This document shows, one piece after another, positions 51,301 to 59,900 of a DNA stretch of 64,000 nucleotides. A program made the position numbers and the translations under genes. The notes below the pieces were generated by a model. That model was not told the origin of the DNA. It did not search any database and saw nothing but the letters and a program-made list of their open reading frames with translations. The DNA comes from Fibrella arboris (GTDB taxonomy: Bacteria > Bacteroidota > Bacteroidia > Cytophagales > Spirosomataceae): NCBI RefSeq assembly GCF_041321095.1, contig NZ_JBGGWE010000011.1:169861-233860 (forward strand), read 5' to 3'. How positions within the stretch are numbered: the first letter of the stretch is position 1; each line of letters opens with the position of its first letter.

Positions 51301-53079
51301 ACCTACGGCGCGTGTGGCCGGATCCAGAGTCGTAGCCGCCGTACCGTTGATGGTGAAGCTACCGCCAGCGGGCGTTCCTGTCAGTGTTACCGCCGACGCA
51401 TTTTTACAATAGGCGCTGGCCAGGCCGGTAATGGCGGGCGTTGGCAGGGCATTCACCGTCAGTAAAGCCCCCGTTGAATTGGTTGAACCCGTACTGTTGG
51501 TGGCCACCGCCCGAAAATATTGACCATTTACCGACGCATTGGTGGCAATGCTTAGCGTACTGGTTGTACCGGAGGTTGACACGGTGTAGATGCCGCCAGT
51601 AGCAACCGTAGTTGGTGAGTTAAACCCGGCATTATCATCCTGCTGCCACTGAAAACTGGTAGCGCCCGTGGCGGTAGCCGTAAACGTGGCCGTATTACCC
51701 GCACAAACGGCGGTTGGCGCAGGGGCTTGCGTGAAGCTGGGCGCGGGCGTTGTCGGCGCTTGTACAGTGGCGGTAGCGTACCACAGCTTGCGGGTATTTT
51801 GAGCACTGCATGCACCACTGCCCGTAGTCAAATTATCGAACAGGATAATGACCCGGCCGCTGCTGGATAAAATAGCGGATGGGTAATTGCCGGCACTAGC
51901 CTCAGCCGGGGCGGTGTAGGCCAGCGCCGTTGCCCAGGTACCAGTACCGCCAGGCTGATAAGCAAAGCCTACCTGTGCACCTCTGGAATAGTAGCCAAAG
52001 GATTTACTGCCGTTACTGTTTATATGAAACGAGCCGTCGATAAGATCGCCCGATAGGTTACTGTTAACCTGCTGGGGTGCCGAGAAGCTACCCGAGGTAT
52101 TGTTGGTACTATTGATCTGGTCGAGATAGTTAGAATAAACGATGTATACCTTGTTGTTGGCATCCGTATCAATACCGAGCGTATTGCCCTGGGTCTGGTC
52201 CTGAGCGCCCTCGGCCACCACGGTGAGTGGTGACCAGCTACCTGAGCTGTTGGTCATGTATACCAGGCCTCCATTACGGCCCAGATTGTTTGTCTCCCGC
52301 TGAATGGCCAGGTGCGCTTTACCTGCGCCATCAATGGCCATGTCAAAATTGTTGACTTCGTTGGCCGGTACGCCACCATTTATGCTCAAGGCCGTCTCGC
52401 CAACCCAGTCTGTTCCCGTGTAACGGTAATAACGGATTCCATAGGTACGGGGCGAATTGACATCAGATACAATGAAAGCAACGTGTGGTTGATTCGTGTT
52501 ATCCACCTCAATAACCGGATCATTGGTGCCTTTGAAGCCACTGGGATCGGAGAAGGTCTGGACTTCGGTAAAGGTCCAGCTTGTTCCGTTGGTGCTCAAG
52601 CCATACCAAACGCCCCGGGTGCTGGTTGTGCCGCCGCCCCGTGAACCTCTGAAGGTGACGTGAAACCTGCCCAGCGCATCAATGGCGATATCGACGTCAT
52701 CCGAGGCCGAGTCAAAGTTAGGTATGTTGATCGGCGAGCCGCTGTTGCCCGTTGGAGCGAATGTACTGACGGTTGTCCAGCTGTTGCCATCAAACCGGAT
52801 CAGTTTGTAGATGGCCTCCAGCCCAGATCCTTTGCGCCAGAATCCATACACCTTTCCGTCGACGGGATTAACGGCCAGCGAGCTGAACGGCCAGTCGCAA
52901 CCTGTACCGAGCTCGATCTGCGCCGTCGTGAAGGTAGACACTTGTGCCTTTGTCGGTGACCAGGCAAGTAGGGTCAGGCCAAACGCCAGCAGGCTGACCA
53001 ACAGCGTGTTCCTGACTAGTAACCACCTGTTGGCGGGATAGCTTGTGGAACCAGAAAAGCATAACGTAGAAATTAACAT
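48391..53079 (-). CDS. T9SS-secreted adhesin with repeated Ig-like domains and two CBM3-like modules
   Basis: About 1562 residues from ATG 53079; an ATG at 53133 adds 18 residues. Signal peptide LVRNTLLVSLLAFGLTLLAW-SPTKAQ. Residues about 45-450 are beta-rich, propeller-like. An Ig-like unit follows (TAVCAGNTATFTATATGA). About 550-1075 hold six similar domains of about 75 residues, each with ITGLxxAYCKDA and NVTVNPLP, plus one divergent unit. Two CBM3-like modules follow (about 1165-1310 and 1320-1463): each has NDYSY and a terminal EPG (GVEPG, WGREPG). The last 90 residues are a T9SS sorting domain ending QTVKVLKAE. No catalytic domain is visible, so it is probably a cellulose- or polysaccharide-binding surface protein. 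Confidence 0.9.
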   Translation of the reverse strand: MLISTLCFSGSTSYPANRWLLVRNTLLVSLLAFGLTLLAWSPTKAQVSTFTTAQIELGTGCDWPFSSLAVNPVDGKVYGFWRKGSGLEAIYKLIRFDGNSWTTVSTFAPTGNSGSPINIPNFDSASDDVDIAIDALGRFHVTFRGSRGGGTTSTRGVWYGLSTNGTSWTFTEVQTFSDPSGFKGTNDPVIEVDNTNQPHVAFIVSDVNSPRTYGIRYYRYTGTDWVGETALSINGGVPANEVNNFDMAIDGAGKAHLAIQRETNNLGRNGGLVYMTNSSGSWSPLTVVAEGAQDQTQGNTLGIDTDANNKVYIVYSNYLDQINSTNNTSGSFSAPQQVNSNLSGDLIDGSFHINSNGSKSFGYYSRGAQVGFAYQPGGTGTWATALAYTAPAEASAGNYPSAILSSSGRVIILFDNLTTGSGACSAQNTRKLWYATATVQAPTTPAPSFTQAPAPTAVCAGNTATFTATATGATSFQWQQDDNAGFNSPTTVATGGIYTVSTSGTTSTLSIATNASVNGQYFRAVATNSTGSTNSTGALLTVNALPTPAITGLASAYCKNASAVTLTGTPAGGSFTINGTAATTLDPATRAVGTYTVIYRYTNGSGCVNTASQVVTINGVPTPSITGLAGAYCKDAAAVTLTGSPTGGSFTVDGNAATQFAPSNLAAGSHTVIYTYSNGTCTNTASQNVTVNALPVAPTVTNVAYCTGASSSSLTATGTGLKFYAGPAGGTAFASITPSTATSGTFTYYVSQTNANGCESVRAPLTVTVNPLPVVAITGLSGAYCKDAAAVTLTATPSGGSFYIDGATLATQFNPASLADGAHTVYYTYTDGNGCTNNTIQNVTVNPLPVVSITGLASAYCKDAVAVTLTGSPTGGSFTIDGNSATSFNPANLTAGAHSVLYSYTNSNGCTNTTTQSVTVNPLPVVSITGLAGAYCRDAATVTLTGAPAGGSFTVDGTSATQFAPGTIALGAHTVRYMYTDGNGCTNATTQNVTVNPLPFLSITGLANAYCQDAGTVTLTATPVGGSFVIDGTPATQFNPATLAVGNRTVDYRYTDANGCANTATQIVRVKATPPTPTLLTQSGGAYPASQSAVTVDVNSGNVNLVIGGCAGTISWSGPANSSGTGSTIIVATNQPGTFTYQANCQVDGCTSPLATAVVTVGGRLTVLHRDVDNYADNNAIQPLIQLQNQGLGSLPLANLTLRYYLTVEGTAALSNLSVNYAQVGNGNVRLRYVPLSPAQQGASGYVEYSFTAGAGSLAPNGNTGSIQAYFAKSDYSGLNELNDYSYASVRNQLVGTQRITAYYNGVLIAGVEPGTATQVRALRALTESKNGPSATQISTYLEVRNEGNVPVNYSDLKARYYFTSDGSERLQVEVDEGNVQTQLVALSPAVAGANYYLEIRFNQGGQLAAGASAGRIRYRISKPDGGRFDQTNDYSYQEQPAESSANSRVVVYVGADRVWGREPGAAYRLAVAEPESQLAVTVLGNPVRDEVLSFQVSGAAGQPLQVVLVTPQGRVIAQKQVASPQPAEQYQFPLGEQGAGVFLLQVSTPTQRQTVKVLKAE
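49860..51430 (-). repeat. Tandem Ig-like domain repeats inside the adhesin gene
   Basis: Six units of about 225 bp, each coding ITGLxxAYCxDAxxVTLT, GGSF.IDG, and GCTNxxTQxVTVN. The four units nearest the 3' end share NVTVNPLP linkers and are the most alike. A different YCTGASSSSL unit interrupts the series after the second. Such DNA is prone to recombination, so the copy number may vary between strains. Confidence 0.8.
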
Positions 53080-53670
53080 ATGATAATATTTATTAGATAA
53101 AAACAAAAAAAGAGAACCCGGATTACTCATCATTGGTCCGTGCCACTAGGCGGCTGGCTGCTACGCCAGGCACGTCGGACACGTTTCTCAAAGCGATTTT
53201 AATATGCACACATTTACATATGTGTATTTTCATGGCGAAGGTACTTTGCTTTCCAGCACCATGAATAGAGTCAATTGTATTGTTACTAGACGGTAGTATC
53301 TTCATCTAAGAACAAAGAACAATTAACAGCCGATTTGGCGACACGGGATTATACCCTTAATCACCAAATAGAAACTATTCTGCAGGTATATTCCCCCATT
53401 CAGGCCCGCTCACAAAGGCAGTTTCGCCCAGCCTTATACGTCTTTACAGACACGCATGAGCCCGTCTTCATCTATATACAGCACGGTATATAGCCTGAAA
53501 ACGGGCGCAGCTCTGGGGAGTGTTATCGCTTGCCGGCTGGCGTTTGCTGAACAATTGGTCAGGTACGTACTGCTGAACCGATGCTTACCCAACAGATTGG
53601 TAGCCGGTTCGCCGGGCGTTTGCGCATGGGGTGTTAGGAAAGCTCTGCTTTTCAGTAGGCAGCACACGCA
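53080..53670. other. AT-rich intergenic region (591 bp)
   Basis: It separates the 5' end of the adhesin gene from the 3' end of the glycosyltransferase-like gene, both on the minus strand. The half near the adhesin is AT-rich and holds a small inverted repeat, ACACAT (near 53208) with ATGTGT. The adhesin promoter should be here; no exact TAnnTTTG was found at a fitting distance. No gene is supported. Confidence 0.4.
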
Positions 53671-54939
53671 TCATCGGCCCCGCTCCCGAGCTTCGGCCAG
53701 CCAGACGGGAAACTCGGTGAGCATACTCGACACTACCGTAGCTACCTCTTTTGGCGACGTACTGGTTGCCAGAAATCGCCCTAGCAGGGTTTGGTGAATG
53801 GGGTTATCGTGCGCCAGCAGAATGTCTTCGGCGTAGTGTGGCAGTTTGTCGGGCGGAAGCAGGTTCACGAACCCCGCCGCCAGGCTCGTGGGCAAGAGCA
53901 TGCCCGACCCGTGTACGCCTACTACCACCTGACTCCGGGCATACTGCGCGCACCAGCTACGTTCCTGCTCAACCGATAGTGGAGCCCATAAACGCTGATC
54001 CTCTATCCCGTCGCCGAAGCCAGTTGGCTTACCGCTCGTCAGCCCGGTTACGCTGACCTGAATGGCTGGGTACGTTTGTTGAAGGTAGCGGGCCAGTTGC
54101 CGGTACCGACGAACCTGCCAACGTACCCAGAACGAACGCGTTTTCGACAGCAAACCGACCCGGTGACAAGCCCGGTACAACAGCCGTTCCCAACCGAAAC
54201 GCAGCCAGAGCCTATCTTCGCGCAGCACAAACGTGACGCACCGGACCGCTCCCCGATCGAACTGGTTCAGGTTGAATTGTTGGGTGCGGGTAAAATCGGT
54301 GAAGCGTGTGCGGCGGTGCCCGAAATGAATTTGGGCGCGGCTGAACCAGACCGTCTGGAATCGGGTAAGCTGTTGTTTTACAACGGCATCAAAGCCAGGT
54401 ACGTTGCCCCTTAACGCCGACAAGGGTTTATCGACCACCCATGTTTCGGCCACATAATCGGGTACCAGCCACGCCAGTGCTCGTGGCACAACGGCAATAA
54501 TGGGGTGTTGCGGATGTTGTTCATGATGCCGCTGGGCGTTGAACAGCATCAGGAGTGCATGCCCGAAGCAGGTATCCAGACAGACGAGCAGTATGGGCGA
54601 AACAGGCTGTTCGGTAGCCGACAAATGGCCCGTTATGGTAATGACCGACGCCAGTTGTGAACCGTCGTGACGGGTATGGGTTGCGCCACTCTGCTTCACC
54701 TGCTCCACCAGCCAGCGCCCGCGCTCAGCTACCCGAACGTGTTTTCCGTTGGTGCTGACCGCCACAGGAAAGCGGTTGAACTGACCGGTTGGCACTGTTT
54801 GCAAGTATGTTTCCCGGCATACGGGACAGCGCGTTTCAGCCAAGGTAACAGCGCCCGCAAACCGTACCTGCCCAACGGCAACAGTGCCACAGGCCGGGCA
54901 TTGCATTGGGTACGTGGGCGTAGGCAAAAGCTGAATCAT
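53671..54939 (-). CDS. Zinc-ribbon protein with glycosyltransferase-like C-terminus (hypothetical)
   Basis: 422 residues. The N-terminus has two Cys pairs (CPACG about 14-18 and CPVC about 38-41), a zinc ribbon spaced like those of small metal-binding domains. The rest is alpha/beta; near the end, VVVGVHGSGMLLPTSLAAGFVNLLP resembles the nucleotide-sugar site loop of GT61-type or related transferases (pattern GVHGAGL). YPAIQVSVTG and a Lys/Arg-rich middle fit a two-domain GT-B-like fold. The combination is unusual. No signal peptide; cytoplasmic. Family is a tentative guess. It is 14 nt after the quinone oxidoreductase stop, so likely the same operon. Confidence 0.55.
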   Translation of the reverse strand: MIQLLPTPTYPMQCPACGTVAVGQVRFAGAVTLAETRCPVCRETYLQTVPTGQFNRFPVAVSTNGKHVRVAERGRWLVEQVKQSGATHTRHDGSQLASVITITGHLSATEQPVSPILLVCLDTCFGHALLMLFNAQRHHEQHPQHPIIAVVPRALAWLVPDYVAETWVVDKPLSALRGNVPGFDAVVKQQLTRFQTVWFSRAQIHFGHRRTRFTDFTRTQQFNLNQFDRGAVRCVTFVLREDRLWLRFGWERLLYRACHRVGLLSKTRSFWVRWQVRRYRQLARYLQQTYPAIQVSVTGLTSGKPTGFGDGIEDQRLWAPLSVEQERSWCAQYARSQVVVGVHGSGMLLPTSLAAGFVNLLPPDKLPHYAEDILLAHDNPIHQTLLGRFLATSTSPKEVATVVSSMLTEFPVWLAEARERGR

Positions 54940-54953
54940 GCGCGCCGTATCCG

Positions 54954-55988
54954 TCAGGCAATCGACAGCACCAGTTTGCCCAGTTGCTCACCGGCATTCA
55001 TCCGGTCGTAGGCTGTCTGTGCCTCCGCCAGGGGCCGAACCGAATCAATGACCGGATGAATCCGATATTTTTCAACGAACCGAAGCATGTCGGCGAATTC
55101 GGTGTCGTTTCCCATCGTGGTGCCGTAGATAGAAAGCTGTTTGAAGAAGATGACCGACGGCTGCACATCCGTGATTTTACCAGTTGTGCCACCAAAAAAG
55201 GCAATGCGTCCCCCAGGAGCCGCCACCTGCGTTAGTTTGGCAAAATCGGGTCCGGCGGCACTGTCGATGATCACCTCAAAATAGCCCGCCCGACTTTTGG
55301 CCGCATCGCCATTGGTAGCCAGTTTCAGGAGCGTCTTGTGCCAGTCGGTTTCTTTATAGCTCACTCCGCCCTTAGCCCCAAGCTCCTTCGCTTTTGCCAG
55401 CTTTTCGGCAGAGCCTGCCGTTACCCAGACCTCGGCACCAGCAGCTACGGCAAATTGCAGGGCAACGAGTGCCGCGCCGCCCCCCGCGCCCGTAATCAGC
55501 ACCCGTTCAGGCTGGTCCCGGTTCAGGGCGGCCCGCGACATTAGCGCGCGCCAGGCGGTAAGGCCAGCCAATGGCAAGGCAGCCGCTTCCTCGAACGACA
55601 AATGCGTTGGCTTGTGGTAGACGTTGGTATGCGCAATCGAAATTTTTTCGGCGAACGTACCGGCCGCAGGCATTCCCAGAATCGTAAACGCCGGGCTGTT
55701 CACGGCAGGATTAGCCCCCCAGTTCAGGGCTGGATTGATCACCACTTCGCAGTTGAGCCACGACCGGTCCACACCTTCTCCCACCGCCGACACCACGCCT
55801 GCCCCGTCGGAACCGGGCCGTACCGGCAACACAATGCCTGGATACAGGCCCTGCTGCATAAACACATCGCGGTGATTCAGCGCAGCGGCTTTCAGATCGA
55901 TCACCACCTCGCCGTGTGCCGGCGTTGGGTCAGGTACGTCGGCCACCGTCAGCGGCTGGTGCAAGGCTACAAGTTGAATGGCTTTCAT
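54954..55988 (-). CDS. Zinc-independent medium-chain dehydrogenase (quinone oxidoreductase-like)
   Basis: 344 residues. The MDR catalytic start is AAALNHRDVFMQQGLYPG, followed by RPGSDGAGVVSAVGEG. The NADP-binding Rossmann loop is ITGAGGGAALVALQFA (about 165-180). The structural-zinc cysteine cluster is not seen, so it is like quinone oxidoreductases and enoyl reductases rather than alcohol dehydrogenases. Substrate unknown. The upstream neighbour on the same strand is murQ, separated by a near-perfect 33-bp hairpin. Confidence 0.9.
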   Translation of the reverse strand: MKAIQLVALHQPLTVADVPDPTPAHGEVVIDLKAAALNHRDVFMQQGLYPGIVLPVRPGSDGAGVVSAVGEGVDRSWLNCEVVINPALNWGANPAVNSPAFTILGMPAAGTFAEKISIAHTNVYHKPTHLSFEEAAALPLAGLTAWRALMSRAALNRDQPERVLITGAGGGAALVALQFAVAAGAEVWVTAGSAEKLAKAKELGAKGGVSYKETDWHKTLLKLATNGDAAKSRAGYFEVIIDSAAGPDFAKLTQVAAPGGRIAFFGGTTGKITDVQPSVIFFKQLSIYGTTMGNDTEFADMLRFVEKYRIHPVIDSVRPLAEAQTAYDRMNAGEQLGKLVLSIA

Positions 55989-55996
55989 CTTTTTTT

Positions 55997-56095
55997 AGTT
56001 TACCGTTTTCTGTTTGCCGTTTTCTGTTGCTTCGCTTATCGCAGACTCTTGACGTAGTAGCACAACAGAAAACGGCGAACAGAAAACGGTAAACT
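55997..56095. terminator. Near-perfect 33-bp hairpin after murQ
   Basis: Arms 55997-56029 and 56063-56095 pair with a single T/C difference and a 33-nt loop. Each arm contains CCGTTTTCTGTT twice in direct order. The right arm overlaps the murQ stop codon, and seven T residues precede the left arm on the plus strand, downstream of the stem for murQ as A residues... so U-run termination would serve the opposite strand less well. A terminator or attenuator between murQ and the oxidoreductase is likely. Confidence 0.5.
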
Positions 56096-56891
56096 ATTTA
56101 TAGTTGTCAATCGCGCCACGGACGTTGCCGAAGCGGTTCAGCAGGTCCTGGGCGGTTGCTTCTGATACGTTCAGTTCTTCCATAACCATGCGGGCGGCGC
56201 GTTGTTGGAGCTTGATGTTCGACAGTTGCATATCCACCATCTTGTTGCCTTTCACCCGGCCCAGCTGGATCATCACCGTGGTCGATAACATATTGAGGGC
56301 CAACTTCTGGGCCGTACCGGCCTTCATGCGCGTACTGCCCGTCACGAATTCCGGGCCAGTGACCACTTCCACCGGAAATTCTGCCGCCGCCGCCACCGCC
56401 GAACCGGGATTGCAGACAATACAGCCCGTCAGGCAACCCGCTTCACGCGCCGCCTTGAGGCCACCAATGACGTAGGGGGTACGGCCCGATGCAGCAATGC
56501 CCACCACCGTATCAACCGGCTCGATGTTGTAGGCGCTGAGGTCTTTCCAGGCTTGTTCGGGATCATCTTCGGCAAACTCCACGGCCTTCCGAATGGCCCC
56601 GTCGCCCCCGGCAATCAGGCCCACGACCAGGTCGTGCGGCACACCATAGGTTGGCGGGCACTCCGACGCATCGACCACACCCAGCCGGCCGCTCGTACCC
56701 GCGCCGATGTAGAACAGCCGTCCGCCTTCGCGCATACGGGCGGTGACCTGCGTGGCCAGTGCTTCGAGTTGCGGAATAGCCCGCTCCACAGCCAGTGGCA
56801 CGGTCTGGTCTTCGCGGTTGATATTCACCAGCAGGTCGTGAACCGACATCTGCTCTAGATGGTCGTAATGAGACGTAGTTTCGGTAATCAT
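56094..56891 (-). CDS. murQ: N-acetylmuramic acid 6-phosphate etherase
   Basis: 265 residues from ATG 56891 (MITETTSHYDHLEQMS); eight earlier residues are possible. The SIS domain has GAGTSGRLGVVDASECPPT (about 63-81), the sugar-phosphate site, with the catalytic Glu in it, and the second hallmark GSTRMKAGTAQK. The enzyme removes lactate from MurNAc-6-phosphate to give GlcNAc-6-phosphate, in peptidoglycan recycling. It complements the NagZ fusion at 13.5-16.6 kb. It is slightly shorter than E. coli MurQ (about 298). Confidence 0.96.
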   Translation of the reverse strand: MITETTSHYDHLEQMSVHDLLVNINREDQTVPLAVERAIPQLEALATQVTARMREGGRLFYIGAGTSGRLGVVDASECPPTYGVPHDLVVGLIAGGDGAIRKAVEFAEDDPEQAWKDLSAYNIEPVDTVVGIAASGRTPYVIGGLKAAREAGCLTGCIVCNPGSAVAAAAEFPVEVVTGPEFVTGSTRMKAGTAQKLALNMLSTTVMIQLGRVKGNKMVDMQLSNIKLQQRAARMVMEELNVSEATAQDLLNRFGNVRGAIDNYK

Positions 56892-56949
56892 AATCAGGTA
56901 CGTTGCAGACGGCAAAGCTACCGATTTGAACTGAACCCACTACATGCCT

Positions 56950-59900
56950 CTATTGCGTTGGTTTTACCACGGAGGTAGTGCTCATTTTCAGTTGCCCGGT
57001 TCCTTCGTAAAAGATTCGTTTTGTGTAACCGGCATAACTAGTTGGCACCGTTACGGTATGGCGCAGTAATACAGCATCCGTTGACGCTGGAATACAGTTG
57101 CATGACCAGACGGTAGCGTCATTCCAGGCACCGGTTTTCACGGTGTAAATACTTGTTTGTCGTTCACTGATCAATTTGAATGTAATTGTAGTCAGATAGG
57201 ATGCGCCCCCTGCACAGTCACCACGTACCTGCCACTCGTACGAACTGCCGTTGGTCAGCCCGGTGAGGGTATAGGCCCTGCCGTTGATGCCCGACACCGT
57301 GTTCCAGGCATCAGTACCTGCTTCGCGCCACTGTAATTCGTAGGCCGTTCCCGCCAGCGCATCGCTCCAGACTAATCGTGCCGTTGAGTTGGTTTGCTGG
57401 TCAACCCGTTGATTTGTCGGCACGGCGCAACTTGTCTGAAACGTCAGTGGGCTGTTGAACTGCGTCTGACAATCGGCACGTACCTGCCATTCGTAGGTTG
57501 TATTATCGGCCAGCCCGGTCAGCGTATAGGGAGCCACCAGGCCCGATTGCGTCGTCCAGGCGGTGGTTCCCTTCACGCGCCAGCCAACCGTATACCGGTC
57601 GAAATCCGAAGTGCCATAATTCGTTGTCCAGGTTAACACAACGGCATTTGTATTGACTGGCCGGGCAACAAGGTTATATAGTGAGTTGGCCCCACACTGC
57701 GTAGAAAAAGTTGTCCAGTACGAACTCGCCGATTCGGGTGAACACGCGCTGCGTACCGACCACTCGTAATACGTATTCGGGGTTAGCCCTGACAGGATGA
57801 GCTCTTTAGCGGTAGTTGGCGTTTCGGTCCACTGACTGGCGCCTGAACGCCGCCACCTGACTATGTACTCAGGTCCGCCACCACTCCAGGCTAATCGCGC
57901 CTGGGTAGCCGTGGCCTGAGTCAGGTTATACTCAGTATAAGGCGATGCGCATTGGGTAGTGAAACGGCTCGTGGTACTGAAGGCTGTGTTTCCGCCACAC
58001 TGGTCGGCCACTGCCCAGTCGTAGGTTGTATACCCGCTGAGGCCCGTCAGCGTAAACGGACTGCTGCTGATGCCGGTTTGTACAGACCAGGTCGTTGTTC
58101 CTGCCACCCGGTACCGAACCGTAAATTGCGCGGGCGTAGAATAAGCCGTCCAGTACAACGTAGCTGATGTCAGGCCGCCTCTGGAGCTAAGAGTGCCAAT
58201 ATCATAAGGGGCCTGGCATAAAGCGGGGGTACGAAACAGACTCACTGGCAGGAACTGCCCCGACGCTGCCCCACAGGTTGGTGCGGCCCGCCATTCGTAG
58301 CTGGTAGCTGGCGACAAGCCAGTGAGTGAAGTGATTCGACTACCCGATGAAACTAAGGTCGAATTCCACGAAGTACTACCGCCAACCCGCCACTGCACCA
58401 CCACCGACATGGATTTTGTCAGCGACCAAGTTAACAACGCAGTTTGTGCTGATACCGAAAGGAGCGTTCCGTTGGTTAGCGTCGGGCAGTCCATGACAAA
58501 CTGTATGGGAGTACTATACACCGGTGGGTTGTTCCCGGAAGTCTGCATTAGTCGGGCTTCGTAGGTGCTACCGGGGGTCAGATTGTATAACAGGTAGGTT
58601 TTGCTGGTCAACAGACCGGTACTCATCCAGTTGCCTGCTCCTACCACCCGCCATTGAAGCCGGTATGCCTGGTCGGTATCACTGACCACCAGACGGGCAA
58701 AATCAACGCCAGTGCTATCGGCCCGGAGCGAGATCGATAGCGTGGCTGGCGTCGAGGTGGTAAACACGTTTGTTGTTGTATAGGTAGGTGACGTACCGGG
58801 CGAGCAGGTTGTTTGAAACCGGTATTCGTAGGCAGTACCAGGTGTCAAGCCTGTCAGCTCAACCGGGCTACTCGTTGCCGGAGCCTCGTTCCAGGTGGTG
58901 GCTCCTGGCTGTCGCCACTGAATGACGGTAGGTGAACTGGTCACTGACCAACTGATACGAGCCGACCGCTCCTGCGTATCGTACAGATAAAAGGACGACA
59001 CCGCCCGGCAAACGGTTTGAAACTGGGTAACGTTACTGACAGCCCAGGCATTCCCGCCTTCACAAACAGTTCGAATACGTACCTCATAGGCTGAATTAGT
59101 CGCCAGGCCTGTGAGCGAATAGCTGGTACTCGTCTGCGGATCGACATTGATCCAGGTAACGGTGTTCAGCAGTCGGTACTGCACAATCGACTTCGCCAGT
59201 GTAGCTGGATAATAGCTCCAGGTTATGTTGGCCGATGTTGCCTCCGCAGAAGCATACACACCCGATGCGGCTGATACGATACACCCTGTCAGAAAAGACT
59301 GGATTGACGTGAAATCTGAAAGCACCCCATTTCCGCAGTTGGTTGCTACCCGCCATTCATAACTGGTGTTGGTGGTCAGGCCCGTTAGTGAGTAAACTAC
59401 AGCTACACCAGAGGCAGCACCGGGTACGGCAACAGTTATCCACGACGAACTACCGGCTGGTCGCCACTGGAGTTGAAAGGGTATATTCGCTGAATTGGCA
59501 TACCACGATAAACTGGCGGAGGTGGTACCGGCCGCCGTTTGAACTGAGTAGGGAGGTGAACACGATAGCGTGTAGTAGGCCGAGTAGGTATAATCAGACC
59601 CCGGCTGACCAACAGCGCCGGCCCGTACCTGAAACTCATAGGAGACCCCTACGGCCAGGCCCGACACCGGAACCGAGCGCGTTGGATACTGCCCAATAGC
59701 CGTGTTGGCAGGTACGTTCACGGTCGTCCAGCTAGTGGTTCCCGTTACCCGGTACTGGATCGTAAAGGCGGTTCCGGGTAGTTCATCAGACGATGCCGCC
59801 GGGTATTTCCAGATCACATTGACCGTATTACCCGATTGCAAACTGACACTTATATCCGTAGGTGCCAGGTAACGCATCGAGACACTGTTGCCCAGCACCG

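Noticed and set aside
53456..53797. Short frame between adhesin and glycosyltransferase-like genes
   Set aside because: It overlaps the 3' end of the latter antisense and has no promoter-like element or domain.
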